DNA from: Ignavibacteriota bacterium
GTDB lineage: Bacteria > Bacteroidota > Ignavibacteria > UBA10030
DNA: 64,000 nt
Assembly (NCBI GenBank): GCA_003170475.1
Contig: PMZI01000055.1
Location: 1 to 64,000, forward strand
Direction: 5' to 3'
How positions within the stretch are numbered: the first letter of the stretch is position 1; each line of letters opens with the position of its first letter. Below, in pieces: positions 52,309-62,471 of this stretch. Position numbers and translations under genes: made by a program. The notes under the pieces are model-generated. The model ran no database searches, was not told where the DNA came from, and worked only from the letters and a program-made list of their open reading frames with translations.

Positions 52309-53850
52309 ATGTTCTCCAAAGTTCTCAGCAGCGCAACGATCGGTGTGAATGCGCACATAGTCCAGGTGGAAACCCATATTGAGCGAACAATTCCACGGTT
52401 TTTCATTGTGGGATTGCCTGACAATGCAGTCAAGGAGAGTTCTGAGAGGGTGTTTGCTGCCATCAAGAATTCGGGCTACAGGTTTCCCAATCACAGGATC
52501 ACGACGAGCCTGGCACCTGCAGATTTCAAAAAGGAAGGGTCAGCCTATGATCTCAGTATTGCTCTTGGAATCCTCGCCGCATCTGAACAGTTGGTTTCCA
52601 ATGACCTCGGCGAGTACGTGGTCTTAGGCGAACTGGCATTGGATGGTACCGTTCGGCCGATACATGGAGCATTGGTAGTGTCCGTCGCAGTCAGAGCAAA
52701 GGGGATTAAGGGGTTGCTTGTCCCTGTTTCAAACGCAAAGGAAGCAGCAATGGTTGACGAAGTAAGCGTTTATCCTATAAAGAACTTGAGAGCTGCAGTT
52801 AAATTCTTTGAAGAGAAAGAGAAGACACTAGCTCGATATAAAGTAAACTCGAGAGATGAATTTGCGAAGGTACAAGCCCATGTCTCAGATTTCGATGAAG
52901 TCAAAGGGCAGGAGAGTGTCAAGCGATCGCTGGAGGTGGCCGCGGCCGGTGGACACAACATCATCATGATTGGTCCGCCAGGTTCGGGCAAGACGATGCT
53001 TGCGAAGCGAATTCCGTCCATTCTCCCTCCACTCACGCTGGAAGAAGCTCTGGAGACGACGAAAGTGTATTCGGTTGCGGGGCTGCTGCCGAGAAACGCT
53101 GGACTGGTATCGAATCGTCCCTTTAGGTCGCCTCATCATACCATTTCCGATTCTGCCCTGGTTGGAGGGGGAAGCACGCCTCGCCCTGGGGAAATATCGC
53201 TCGCCCACCACGGTGTTCTCTTCCTGGATGAACTTCCGGAATTTGCACGCAATGTATTAGAAGTCTTGCGTCAACCGCTTGAAGACCAGAAGGTTACTGT
53301 GAGTCGTTCAAAGCTGTCTGTCGAATTTCCGGCAAGCTTCATGCTTGTTTGCGCCATGAACCCATGCCCATGCGGTAACTATGGGAATCCGATTCAGGAA
53401 TGCACATGTTCGACCATTCAGATTCAGAAATATGCCGGAAAGATCTCAGGCCCGTTGCTTGACCGCATTGACATCCACGTCGAAGTCCCGGCTGTCAAAT
53501 ACTCGGAACTTGCATCCAAGCGCACCGGAGAGTCATCACTCAGTATCAGAAATCGAGTGGTCATCGCTCGTGGACTGCAGGATCGTCGCTTCACGGGGAG
53601 GAATGGAGTATACTGCAATTCGGATATGGGGCCTGCCGAGTTAAGAGAGTTTTGCGTGCTTGACGCGGGAGGGGCAGAACTCCTGAGAAGCGCGATGGGA
53701 AAACTCGGACTTTCAGCGAGGGCCTATGATCGAATACTGAAAGTCGGTCGAACCATAGCAGATCTAGCGGGTAGCGAAACAATCAGGCCCGAGCATCTGG
53801 CAGAGGCGATACAATATCGAAGTCTGGATCGAAGCTATCATGCAGGATGA
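52309..53850 (+). CDS. comM: YifB/ComM-type Mg-chelatase-like AAA+ ATPase
   Basis: A 513-residue protein: a Lon-like N-terminal domain (FFIVGLPDNAVKESSERV near 30), then an AAA+ domain with GPPGSGKTMLAKRIPSILPP (near 225), FLDELPEF (Walker B) and the family zinc-finger-like segment CAMNPCPCGNYGNPIQECTC. ComM is a branch-migration helicase that integrates foreign DNA during natural transformation. No transformation genes are adjacent. A 170-base gap without a clear promoter separates it from nuoI. Confidence 0.95.
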   Translation: MFSKVLSSATIGVNAHIVQVETHIERTIPRFFIVGLPDNAVKESSERVFAAIKNSGYRFPNHRITTSLAPADFKKEGSAYDLSIALGILAASEQLVSNDLGEYVVLGELALDGTVRPIHGALVVSVAVRAKGIKGLLVPVSNAKEAAMVDEVSVYPIKNLRAAVKFFEEKEKTLARYKVNSRDEFAKVQAHVSDFDEVKGQESVKRSLEVAAAGGHNIIMIGPPGSGKTMLAKRIPSILPPLTLEEALETTKVYSVAGLLPRNAGLVSNRPFRSPHHTISDSALVGGGSTPRPGEISLAHHGVLFLDELPEFARNVLEVLRQPLEDQKVTVSRSKLSVEFPASFMLVCAMNPCPCGNYGNPIQECTCSTIQIQKYAGKISGPLLDRIDIHVEVPAVKYSELASKRTGESSLSIRNRVVIARGLQDRRFTGRNGVYCNSDMGPAELREFCVLDAGGAELLRSAMGKLGLSARAYDRILKVGRTIADLAGSETIRPEHLAEAIQYRSLDRSYHAG

Positions 53851-53885
53851 ACTCCCGGTCAGGAACTTTCAGCCGGACCTCCGGT

Positions 53886-53914
53886 TTGTATGTGCACGAC
53901 GCTTTTCGTATATT
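53886..53914 (+). promoter_or_regulatory. Possible promoter of the isocitrate dehydrogenase unit
   Basis: TTGTAT, 17-base spacer, TATATT, about 55 bases before the start codon. The -35 matches at four positions, the -10 equals the genome's consensus. Confidence 0.5.
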
Positions 53915-53968
53915 TGACACTGAATTTCATCATTCATCAGCGAAGCACTTGCAAGAAGGAACTTGACA

Positions 53969-54985
53969 TTGTACAACGTAACTCTCATTCCAGGCGATGG
54001 CATTGGACCAAGCATCTCTGAATCCACTCAAAGGATCATCGCGTCGACCGGAATCCAGATTTCTTGGGATGTCCAGGAGGCGGGTATTAATGCGATCGAA
54101 AAGTACAAGGACCCTCTGCCTCAGCAAGTCATCGATTCAATTTCACGAAACAAGATCGCCCTCAAGGGACCCCTCACAACCCCGGTCGGGACCGGATTCC
54201 GAAGCATCAACGTTGCTCTTCGAAAAGAATTCGACCTCTTCATCAATTTACGACCTGCGAAGTCCTTTATCGGTGTAAAGGCTACATTTAAGGACGTTGA
54301 CCTCATTATGTTTCGAGAGAACACAGAGGAATTCTATGCCGGCATCGAGCACTACATCGATGCCAAAAAAAGCGCGGCTGAGACGATCGGAGTGGTGACA
54401 AGGGCGGGTTGCGAGCGCATCGTGCGAGCTGCCTTTGAGTACTCCCGCAAGCACGGGCGCAAGCAAGTAACCATCGTTCACAAGGCCAACATACTGAAAT
54501 ACACAGGAGGGCTTTTCCTGGAAGTGGGAAGGAAAGTGGCCCAAGAATTCCCCGAGATCCAGTGTAATGACAAGATCATAGACAACATGGCCATGCAACT
54601 GGTTCTCAATCCTCACCAATTCGATGTCATCGTAACAACGAACCTGTTCGGAGACATTTTGTCTGACCTCTGTTCAGGATTGGTGGGCGGCCTCGGATTG
54701 GCTCCAGGAGCAAATATTGGATATGACGCGGCGTTGTTTGAAGCAGTTCACGGAAGCGCTCCTGACATCGCTGGACAGAATCTGGCGAATCCATGTGCCA
54801 TGGCGTTAGCGGGGGCTATGATGCTGGATTATTTGGGCGAGATTGAAGCGAGCAACAAAATCCAACGCGCCATCGCCGACGTCATCATGGAAGGTGTATA
54901 TGTCACCCGGGACCTCAACCCAGAGAAGCACGTTGGAACAATTGAGATGACGGACGCCATAGTCAAAACAATTGAGAAAATGTAG
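53969..54985 (+). CDS. NAD-dependent isocitrate dehydrogenase-like (isocitrate/isopropylmalate family)
   Basis: The 338-residue protein has the family motifs [63 protein letters not shown] and [13 protein letters not shown]. The [11 protein letters not shown] block and lack of the isopropylmalate-type RELTGGIYFG favour isocitrate (or homoisocitrate) dehydrogenase of the NAD type. No leucine genes are nearby, which fits a role in the TCA cycle. Start is a TTG; the TTG at 53969 has AAGGA 8 bases upstream, better spaced than that at 53963. dusB begins 23 bases downstream. Confidence 0.88.
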   Translation: MYNVTLIPGDGIGPSISESTQRIIASTGIQISWDVQEAGINAIEKYKDPLPQQVIDSISRNKIALKGPLTTPVGTGFRSINVALRKEFDLFINLRPAKSFIGVKATFKDVDLIMFRENTEEFYAGIEHYIDAKKSAAETIGVVTRAGCERIVRAAFEYSRKHGRKQVTIVHKANILKYTGGLFLEVGRKVAQEFPEIQCNDKIIDNMAMQLVLNPHQFDVIVTTNLFGDILSDLCSGLVGGLGLAPGANIGYDAALFEAVHGSAPDIAGQNLANPCAMALAGAMMLDYLGEIEASNKIQRAIADVIMEGVYVTRDLNPEKHVGTIEMTDAIVKTIEKM

Positions 54986-55008
54986 GTCTGTTTGGTCCGA
55001 CTAAAAAA

Positions 55009-56010
55009 ATGCAAATAGGCTTGATAAAAATCGATAAGCCCATCGCCCTTGCTCCCATGGAGGACGTTACGGGAGTAGCGTTCCGGCTTGTGTGCAAACG
55101 GATGGGTGCGGATATCGTCTATACGGAGTTCGTCAATTCCGAGGGTCTGATACGCGAAAACGTGCGGACCATCAAGAAAATGGCTTTCGAAGAGGAAGAG
55201 CGTCCTTTCGGCATTCAAATCTATGGCAGTATCGAGGGTTCGATGGAACGCGCTGCCGCCATGGCGGAAAGCTTTCAACCTGATCTCATCGACATCAATT
55301 GTGGTTGCTGGGTGAAGGACATCGCAATGCGGGGAGCGGGTGCAGGTTTGCTTCGGGATCTGCCGCGGATGGAAGGGATTGTCTCGCGCGTTGTGAAAAG
55401 TGTTGTCACTCCGGTGACTGTCAAGACCCGACTAGGTTGGGATAGTGAGAGCATTAAGATTGTCGATGTCGCTAAGATGGTGGAGAACGTCGGTGCAAAG
55501 GCGTTGACTATTCATTGCCGGACACGGGCACAGGGTCACAAAGGCGAGCCTGATTTTTCATGGATACCTCAGGTGAAGCAGGCGGTCGGCATTCCGATTT
55601 TTGTGAACGGAGGATTGGACACACCGGAGAAGATCAAGCGTGCCTTCGATGAGACGGGATGCGATGGAGTCATGATTGGTCAAGCCGCAATCAATAATCC
55701 GTGGATTTTCAGACAGGCAAGATACTACATGCAGCATAACGAACTGCTGGCTGCTCCCGATCTCGATGAGCGCGTGCGAGTCCTCTTCGAACATCTGCGA
55801 CTCTCCGTTCTGCAAAAAGGAGAGCAAAGAGCCGTTTTAGAATTTCGAAAGCACTACACAGGATATCTCCGGGATCTTCCAAATGTGGCAAAGATCCGGA
55901 GTGAGCTCATGCACTTCACCGAAATGTCCCCGATCATGGATCACATCCAGCACTACGTCGCTTGGTTGACATCGACCGAACCGATCACCACTGCAGAGAA
56001 TCCCCAATAA
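55009..56010 (+). CDS. dusB: tRNA-dihydrouridine synthase (DusB-type)
   Basis: A 333-residue FMN-dependent TIM-barrel enzyme: LAPMEDVTGVAFRLVCKRMG at the start, RPFGIQIYG, VTVKTRLGWD, LTIHCRTRAQGHKGEPDF, VNGGLDTPEKIKRAFDETG and MIGQAAINNPWIF. The catalytic cysteine loop reads INCGCWVKDIAMRGAGAGLL; the usual Pro after the catalytic Cys is Trp. It reduces uridines in the D-loop of tRNA. Two bases separate it from polX, so they are cotranscribed. Confidence 0.92.
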   Translation: MQIGLIKIDKPIALAPMEDVTGVAFRLVCKRMGADIVYTEFVNSEGLIRENVRTIKKMAFEEEERPFGIQIYGSIEGSMERAAAMAESFQPDLIDINCGCWVKDIAMRGAGAGLLRDLPRMEGIVSRVVKSVVTPVTVKTRLGWDSESIKIVDVAKMVENVGAKALTIHCRTRAQGHKGEPDFSWIPQVKQAVGIPIFVNGGLDTPEKIKRAFDETGCDGVMIGQAAINNPWIFRQARYYMQHNELLAAPDLDERVRVLFEHLRLSVLQKGEQRAVLEFRKHYTGYLRDLPNVAKIRSELMHFTEMSPIMDHIQHYVAWLTSTEPITTAENPQ

Positions 56011-56012
56011 GA

Positions 56013-57764
56013 ATGGACAAAAAGCAAATCGCCGCTGTGCTCGATGAGATGGGCACGTTGTTTGAATTGAGGGGAGAGAATCCCTTCAAGTGCCGCGCCT
56101 TTCATAATGGTGCCCGTGTGGTGGAGACGCTGACAACTGATATCACGGCTCTTGTTGCTTCAGGCGAATTGCGATCGGTCAAGGGGATAGGGGAAGGATT
56201 GGCGAAGGTGATTACCGAGCTGGTCCAAGACGGAAAGTCCACTGAGCACGATAAGGTGAGATCATCGTTACCCGAAGGCTTGCTTCAGATGTTGCGGATT
56301 TCCGGTTTGGGTCCAAAGAAAGTGAAACTTCTGCACGACAAGCTGAAGATTAAATCGATTACAGAGTTGAAGAAAGCATGCGAAAACCACACATTAGCAG
56401 AGCTTGATGGGTTCGGCGAAAAAACGGAAGAGAATGTGCTCAAGGGCATCGAGCTCCTCTCCAGAGTGAGTGACAAACACTTGTATCATCTTTCGAAGCA
56501 AGCCGCTGACAAGATCCTCGAGGTCATTTCGTCGCTGAAGGAGGTCAGGCGTTGTGAAGTTGCCGGCAGCCTGCGGAGAAAAAAAGAGATTATCGGGGAT
56601 ATCGACATTGTTGCGAGTGCCTCGAAAAAGGACTCGGAGAAGGTCTTCGATGCTTTCGTACGTCATCCTGACGTGGAGAGCGTCATCGGTAGAGGAGGTA
56701 CGAAATCAAGCGTGCTTCTTCGTTCAGGGATCAACTGTGACTTGAGGATTGTGCAAGACAAAGAATATCCTTTTGCCCTGAATTACTTTACCGGGAGCAA
56801 AGAACACAATGTTGAAATGAGATCCCGAGCCCGGGAATTCGGATTGAGCCTCAACGAGTATGCCTTTTCCCTCATCGAGGATAGTTCTGTGAGGAAAGCG
56901 AAGGCGGTCCCGATCTGCCGTACCGAAGATGAGATTTATAAGGCGTTGAAATTGAAGTTCATTCCGCCGGAGCTTCGGGAGAACATGGGTGAAATTGAGG
57001 CCGCTGAGCAGGACCGACTGCCCGTCTTGATTACGGAGAAGGACATCCGCGGGACGTTTCATTGTCATACGACGTACAGCGATGGTCTGAGCACTTTGGA
57101 GGAAATGGCGCACGCGGCTCGGGCTCTCGGTTGGGAATATTTGGGAATTGCAGATCACAGCAAGGCCGCGGCGTATGCGGGAGGGCTTTCTGAGGCCAAA
57201 GTGAAGCAGCAGTTGAAAGCGATTGATTCCCTCAATGACAAGAATGAGAAATTCCGGATCTTCAAAGGAACTGAGGTGGACATCCTCAGCGACGGTTCTC
57301 TCGACTACTCAGACAGAGTGCTCGCCTCCTTTGACTATGTCGTGGCGGCAATCCACAGCAAGTTCAAGATGACAGAAGCCGAAGCGACGAAGAGAATGAT
57401 CAAGGCGCTGAAGAACAAGCACGTCACTTTCCTGGCGCACCCGACCGGCAGGCTTCTGTTGAGTCGCGACGGCTATCCAATCAACATGATGGAAGTGATC
57501 GATGCCGCTTCTGACTATGGGAAGGGGATTGAGATTAACTCGCATCCGTTCCGACTTGATCTTGATTGGCGGCTTGTGAAATATGCCAAAACGAAAAAGG
57601 TCACGATCTTTATCAATCCCGATGCCCACCACACCGACGGTCTCAAGGATGTCGCCTACGGTGTGGGGATCGCGCAGAAAGGTTGGCTGGAGGTTGGTGA
57701 TGTCGTCAATGCATGGAGTCTCCTGAAAGTCGAAAGATTTCTGACATCACACTCTGCTCAATAA
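56013..57764 (+). CDS. polX: PolX: family X DNA polymerase / PHP 3'-5' exonuclease
   Basis: A 583-residue protein in the usual order: helix-hairpin-helix 8-kDa domain, a second HhH (ISGLGPKKVKLLH), the family X palm with GDIDIVASASKK (catalytic aspartates near residue 190), thumb, then a PHP domain starting near 350 (FHCHTTYSDGLSTLEEMA, IADHSK, NPDAHH) with metal-binding histidines. It fills short gaps in base-excision repair and has nuclease activity. The ATG at 56013 is used because an upstream in-frame start would lie inside dusB. nth follows after 12 bases, pairing repair functions. Confidence 0.94.
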   Translation: MDKKQIAAVLDEMGTLFELRGENPFKCRAFHNGARVVETLTTDITALVASGELRSVKGIGEGLAKVITELVQDGKSTEHDKVRSSLPEGLLQMLRISGLGPKKVKLLHDKLKIKSITELKKACENHTLAELDGFGEKTEENVLKGIELLSRVSDKHLYHLSKQAADKILEVISSLKEVRRCEVAGSLRRKKEIIGDIDIVASASKKDSEKVFDAFVRHPDVESVIGRGGTKSSVLLRSGINCDLRIVQDKEYPFALNYFTGSKEHNVEMRSRAREFGLSLNEYAFSLIEDSSVRKAKAVPICRTEDEIYKALKLKFIPPELRENMGEIEAAEQDRLPVLITEKDIRGTFHCHTTYSDGLSTLEEMAHAARALGWEYLGIADHSKAAAYAGGLSEAKVKQQLKAIDSLNDKNEKFRIFKGTEVDILSDGSLDYSDRVLASFDYVVAAIHSKFKMTEAEATKRMIKALKNKHVTFLAHPTGRLLLSRDGYPINMMEVIDAASDYGKGIEINSHPFRLDLDWRLVKYAKTKKVTIFINPDAHHTDGLKDVAYGVGIAQKGWLEVGDVVNAWSLLKVERFLTSHSAQ

Positions 57765-57776
57765 TGAGGTAACGTC

Positions 57777-58448
57777 ATGGCGGACAGAGAAACCAAACAG
57801 CAGGCGCGCTCGCGCACCAGGAAAATCTTGACACTTCTGCACAAGAAATATCCCGAGCCAAAGGTCGCTCTCGATTTCTCCAATCCACTTCAATTGCTCA
57901 TTGCGACAATCCTGTCGGCGCAGTGCACCGATGTGAGGGTGAACATCGTGACGCCTGGTTTGTTCAAGAAATATCGGAGTGCCCTAGACTTTGCCAACGC
58001 CAATCCGGCAGAGCTCGAACAGGATATACGGTCAACGGGATTCTATCGGAACAAAACAAAGAGCATCATCTCTTGCTGCAAATCACTCGTGGAGAAACAT
58101 AGTGGAAAAGTCCCGAAGACAATGGAAGAGCTTGTGCAGCTTGGCGGAGTGGGTCGTAAGACGGCGAACTGCGTCCTTGGCGGAGCCTATGGCATCAACG
58201 CCGGAGTAGTTGTGGATACTCATGTGCGGCGTCTCTCGCAACGGCTGGGGCTTGCCACGTCGGATGATCCCGAAAAAATAGAACTTGAGCTGATGGATCT
58301 TCTTCCGCAGGATGATTGGTATCTGTTCGGCAATCTGCTCGTGTGGCATGGCCGCAAGATATGCGATGCACGAAAACCGGACTGTCTAAACTGCTCGATT
58401 CAGAAACTTTGTCCGTCCGCTGGGGAGTTCATGAAACTGAAGAAGTAA
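57777..58448 (+). CDS. nth: Endonuclease III
   Basis: The 223-residue enzyme has QCTDVRVNIVTP, the HhH LGGVGRKTANCVLG with the catalytic lysine, VVDTHVRRLSQRLG with the catalytic aspartate, and the CX6CX2CX5C cluster (CDARKPDCLNCSIQKLC). It is a bifunctional glycosylase/AP lyase acting on oxidised pyrimidines. It is the typical Nth of this genome; the protein at 11683 is a divergent second copy. GAGGTAA precedes the ATG by 5 bases. Confidence 0.95.
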   Translation: MADRETKQQARSRTRKILTLLHKKYPEPKVALDFSNPLQLLIATILSAQCTDVRVNIVTPGLFKKYRSALDFANANPAELEQDIRSTGFYRNKTKSIISCCKSLVEKHSGKVPKTMEELVQLGGVGRKTANCVLGGAYGINAGVVVDTHVRRLSQRLGLATSDDPEKIELELMDLLPQDDWYLFGNLLVWHGRKICDARKPDCLNCSIQKLCPSAGEFMKLKK

Positions 58449-58481
58449 TCTCTGTGAACTCACCAAGTCTTGCGTTTTCGT

Positions 58482-58510
58482 TGTTTTTTGGACACCTTCA
58501 TCATACTCTG
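58482..58510 (+). promoter_or_regulatory. Weak promoter candidate before the HD-domain gene
   Basis: TTGTTT, 17-base spacer, TACTCT, 22 bases before the ATG. Each hexamer matches at four of six positions. Confidence 0.35.
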
Positions 58511-58532
58511 ATCACCATTCGAGGCTACAACG

Positions 58533-59084
58533 ATGAACTATCAAGACGCTCTTGATCTCATGCACGAATACACCAAGAATGAAGCGTTGCGGAAACACAT
58601 GTATTCTGTGGAAGCCGCCATGAGGGCTTATGCAAAGAAGCTGGGCGAGGAGGAGGAAAAATGGGCCATCGTGGGCATCCTTCATGATTTCGACTATGAG
58701 ATGTATCCGACGATTCCAGATCATCCCATGAAGGGATCGGAGATCCTGAAAGAAAAAGGATATCCCGATGATGTCCGTCGCGCGATTCTCGGGCACGCTT
58801 CATATGCGGCAGTCCCGCGCGATACCAAGATGGCACAAGTGCTCTATGCCTGCGATGAGCTCTGTGGCTTCATCACCGCATGCTCCGTCGTCAGACCAAA
58901 CAAGATTGCGGATCTGGAAGTATCCTCGGTGAAAAAGAAACTGAAGGATAAAGCGTTCGCCCGGAATGTGAGCAGGGAAGACATTCAACAAGGAACACAG
59001 GAACTCGGCATACCGGTGGAGGAGCACATCCAGTTTGTGATCAATGCCATGAAGGCTGACGCAGTTCGGCTGGGATTGGTTTGA
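58533..59084 (+). CDS. HD-domain phosphohydrolase-like protein
   Basis: A 183-residue protein with the HD/HDIG pattern: RKHMYSVEAAMRAYAKKLG (first His), GILHDFDYEMYP (HD pair) and the later acidic YACDELCG. The metal-binding residues of an HD phosphohydrolase are therefore present. Substrate unknown; family members act on nucleotides or related phosphoesters. It lies 84 bases after nth and may belong to that unit or use the weak promoter at 58482. Confidence 0.88.
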   Translation: MNYQDALDLMHEYTKNEALRKHMYSVEAAMRAYAKKLGEEEEKWAIVGILHDFDYEMYPTIPDHPMKGSEILKEKGYPDDVRRAILGHASYAAVPRDTKMAQVLYACDELCGFITACSVVRPNKIADLEVSSVKKKLKDKAFARNVSREDIQQGTQELGIPVEEHIQFVINAMKADAVRLGLV

Positions 59085-59115
59085 TCAGAACTCATTCGCA
59101 TGACAAGGGGGGATC

Positions 59116-59439
59116 TTGCAGAGCGTAGCTGAAATGTCAGTGTCACAGTTGAAGGCTCGTTTGGAGAAGGGAGGAGACGTATTCCTTCTGGATGTGAGGG
59201 AACCGTTCGAATACGAAATCGCCAATTTGAAGGGCGCGCTGATTCCGCTTGGAGAATTGCCCGCGCGATTCGACGAACTTGACAAGAATAGAGAAATCGT
59301 CGTCTACTGCCACCATGGAAATCGAAGCAGGTACGCGGCGCAGTTCCTTCAGCAACAGGGATTCCGATCGGTCACAAACCTTGCGGGTGGGATCGAAGCG
59401 TGGGCCAGCGAAATTGATGCGAAGATGCCGCACTATTGA
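59116..59439 (+). CDS. Single-domain rhodanese-like sulfurtransferase
   Basis: The 107-residue protein is one rhodanese domain: FLLDVREPFEYEIANLKGAL, IPLGELPARFDEL, and the active-site loop VVYCHHGNRSRYAAQFL with the catalytic cysteine; it ends NLAGGIEAWA. It probably carries persulfide sulfur (GlpE-like) in the cytoplasm. The TTG start has a strong GGGGGG-type site 4-9 bases upstream. It ends at a hairpin shared with the convergent tyrosine phenol-lyase gene. Confidence 0.9.
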   Translation: MQSVAEMSVSQLKARLEKGGDVFLLDVREPFEYEIANLKGALIPLGELPARFDELDKNREIVVYCHHGNRSRYAAQFLQQQGFRSVTNLAGGIEAWASEIDAKMPHY

Positions 59440-59444
59440 AACGA

Positions 59445-59468
59445 AAAGGGCGAGTCACCTCGCCCTTT
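59445..59468 (+). terminator. Bidirectional terminator hairpin
   Basis: AAAGGGCGAG and CTCGCCCTTT form a perfect 10-bp stem with a 4-base loop between two convergent genes. The T-run is short on the plus strand (TTTCG) and better on the minus strand (TTTTCGTTTC). Confidence 0.7.
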
Positions 59469-59474
59469 CGATTG

Positions 59475-60881
<1,407 letters not shown>

Positions 60882-60913
60882 TCAACGATTGTGGATCAAA
60901 ACATATTTCGATA

Positions 60914-60942
60914 ATAGTAACCCAAAAATGGTCGAGATTCAA
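60914..60942 (-). promoter_or_regulatory. Promoter of the tyrosine phenol-lyase gene
   Basis: On the minus strand: TTGAAT, 17-base spacer, TACTAT, about 45 bases before the ATG. Confidence 0.55.
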
Positions 60943-61010
60943 GATGACTCATCTCGATCCACGAGGCATTGCCTTGCTTTTCTTCGCTTGTTCCTCTATC
61001 TTGCCAAGCA

Positions 61011-62468
61011 ATGATATCGAACTCCACTCTCGCAAGATTGCGATCAGTCGTCGGTGCAGCCAATCTTCTTGATTCGGCGGAAGACCGTATCTCGTATTCC
61101 TACGACGGAACCCCGATTCTCAAACAGCTTCCAGATGCCATCATCATTCCGAGAAGCGTTGATCACGTCGCACAGATCCTCAAAATCGCTAACGAGGAAC
61201 GATTTGCTGTAGTTCCGCGAGGCTCTGGTTCCGGTTTGAGCGGCGGTTCCATCCCCGTGGAAAACTCAGTAGTTTTGTTGACGAACCACTGGGATCGGAT
61301 TCTGGAAATCGATCAGAGCAATCTGACCGTGTGGGTTGAGCCCGGTGTCATCACTGCGAAGCTTCATGCAGCCGTTGAAGGTCTCGGGTTGTTCTATCCT
61401 CCTGACCCTGGAAGTGCAGCCATTTGCACGATAGGAGGGAACGTCGCCGAAAATGCCGGAGGCCTGAGAGGTCTCAAGTATGGAGTGACGAAGAACTACG
61501 TCCTTGGCATGGAAGTCGTGCTCCCCAGCGGGGAAGTCATCGTCACGGGAGGAAAATCTGTTAAGGACGTTGCAGGATACAGTCTGAAGGATTTTCTCAT
61601 TGGATCGGAAGGAACGCTTGGTGTCATTACGCGGGTGCTGCTCCGCCTGATCCCCAAGCCTCAGTCCTCAAGAACAATGTTGGCGTTCTACTCCAGCCTG
61701 AGTAACTCCGCTGAAACCGTTTCGGATATCATTGCCTCGAAGATTACTCCGGCCGCTCTGGAATTTCTCGACAACACAACCATTCGAAGCGTCGAAGAAT
61801 ATGCACACCTTGGCCTCCCCACGACGATTGAATCGTTGTTGTTGATTGAAGTCGACGGCCGACTCGCTGAAGTTGAGGAAGATGCAGCCAAGATCGTTGC
61901 CATCTGCAAACGGCACGGTGCCCTCGAAATCAAGGTCGCCGGCGATGAACAGGAAGCGGTCAAGCTTCGCACCGCCCGCAAGGCGGCATTTTCCGCTCTT
62001 GCTCGGGTCCGGCCCACGACTATCCTTGAAGATGCCACAGTTCCTCGCAGCGAAGTTGCACCAATGCTGGAAAGCATCAACCGGATCGCGCGCGCTCTTG
62101 ATCTTACGTTTGGGAACTTTGGCCATGCCGGTGATGGCAACCTTCATCCGACGTGCTTGACGGACGAACGCGATAAACAAGAGATTGACAAAGCGGAAAA
62201 AGCATTCGGCCAGATATTTGATGAGGCAGTGCGATTTGGAGGGACGATCACCGGCGAGCATGGAGTTGGTTTGGCGAAAATGAAGTTCCTCGAAAAGGCG
62301 CTCGGTGAACCTGCAATCGACATGATGCGCAAAATCAAAGAAGCAGTCGATCCGAACGGTGTCCTCAATCCGGGAAAAATCTTCTCTCTGCATCCGCGAT
62401 GCGAAGGTCCACTCCCGACGAACAGAGACCAGATCAAGAAATTCGCCGATTCCGGGGCCTTCACCTAG
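61011..62468 (+). CDS. FAD-linked oxidase, GlcD/D-lactate dehydrogenase-like
   Basis: A 485-residue VAO/PCMH-type flavoenzyme: VPRGSGSGLSGGS binds the FAD pyrophosphate, followed by PPDPGSAAICTIGGNVAENAG and GYSLKDFLIGSEGTLGVIT, then the FAD-oxidase C-terminal domain with GNFGHAGDGNLHP and GTITGEHGVGLAKMKFL. It is the GlcD subunit type acting on glycolate, D-lactate or similar 2-hydroxy acids; no glcE or glcF follows. The ATG at 61011 is preferred over one 14 codons upstream which gives a non-family N-terminus. The methyltransferase gene starts 4 bases after the stop. Confidence 0.9.
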   Translation: MISNSTLARLRSVVGAANLLDSAEDRISYSYDGTPILKQLPDAIIIPRSVDHVAQILKIANEERFAVVPRGSGSGLSGGSIPVENSVVLLTNHWDRILEIDQSNLTVWVEPGVITAKLHAAVEGLGLFYPPDPGSAAICTIGGNVAENAGGLRGLKYGVTKNYVLGMEVVLPSGEVIVTGGKSVKDVAGYSLKDFLIGSEGTLGVITRVLLRLIPKPQSSRTMLAFYSSLSNSAETVSDIIASKITPAALEFLDNTTIRSVEEYAHLGLPTTIESLLLIEVDGRLAEVEEDAAKIVAICKRHGALEIKVAGDEQEAVKLRTARKAAFSALARVRPTTILEDATVPRSEVAPMLESINRIARALDLTFGNFGHAGDGNLHPTCLTDERDKQEIDKAEKAFGQIFDEAVRFGGTITGEHGVGLAKMKFLEKALGEPAIDMMRKIKEAVDPNGVLNPGKIFSLHPRCEGPLPTNRDQIKKFADSGAFT

Positions 62469-62471
62469 GCC

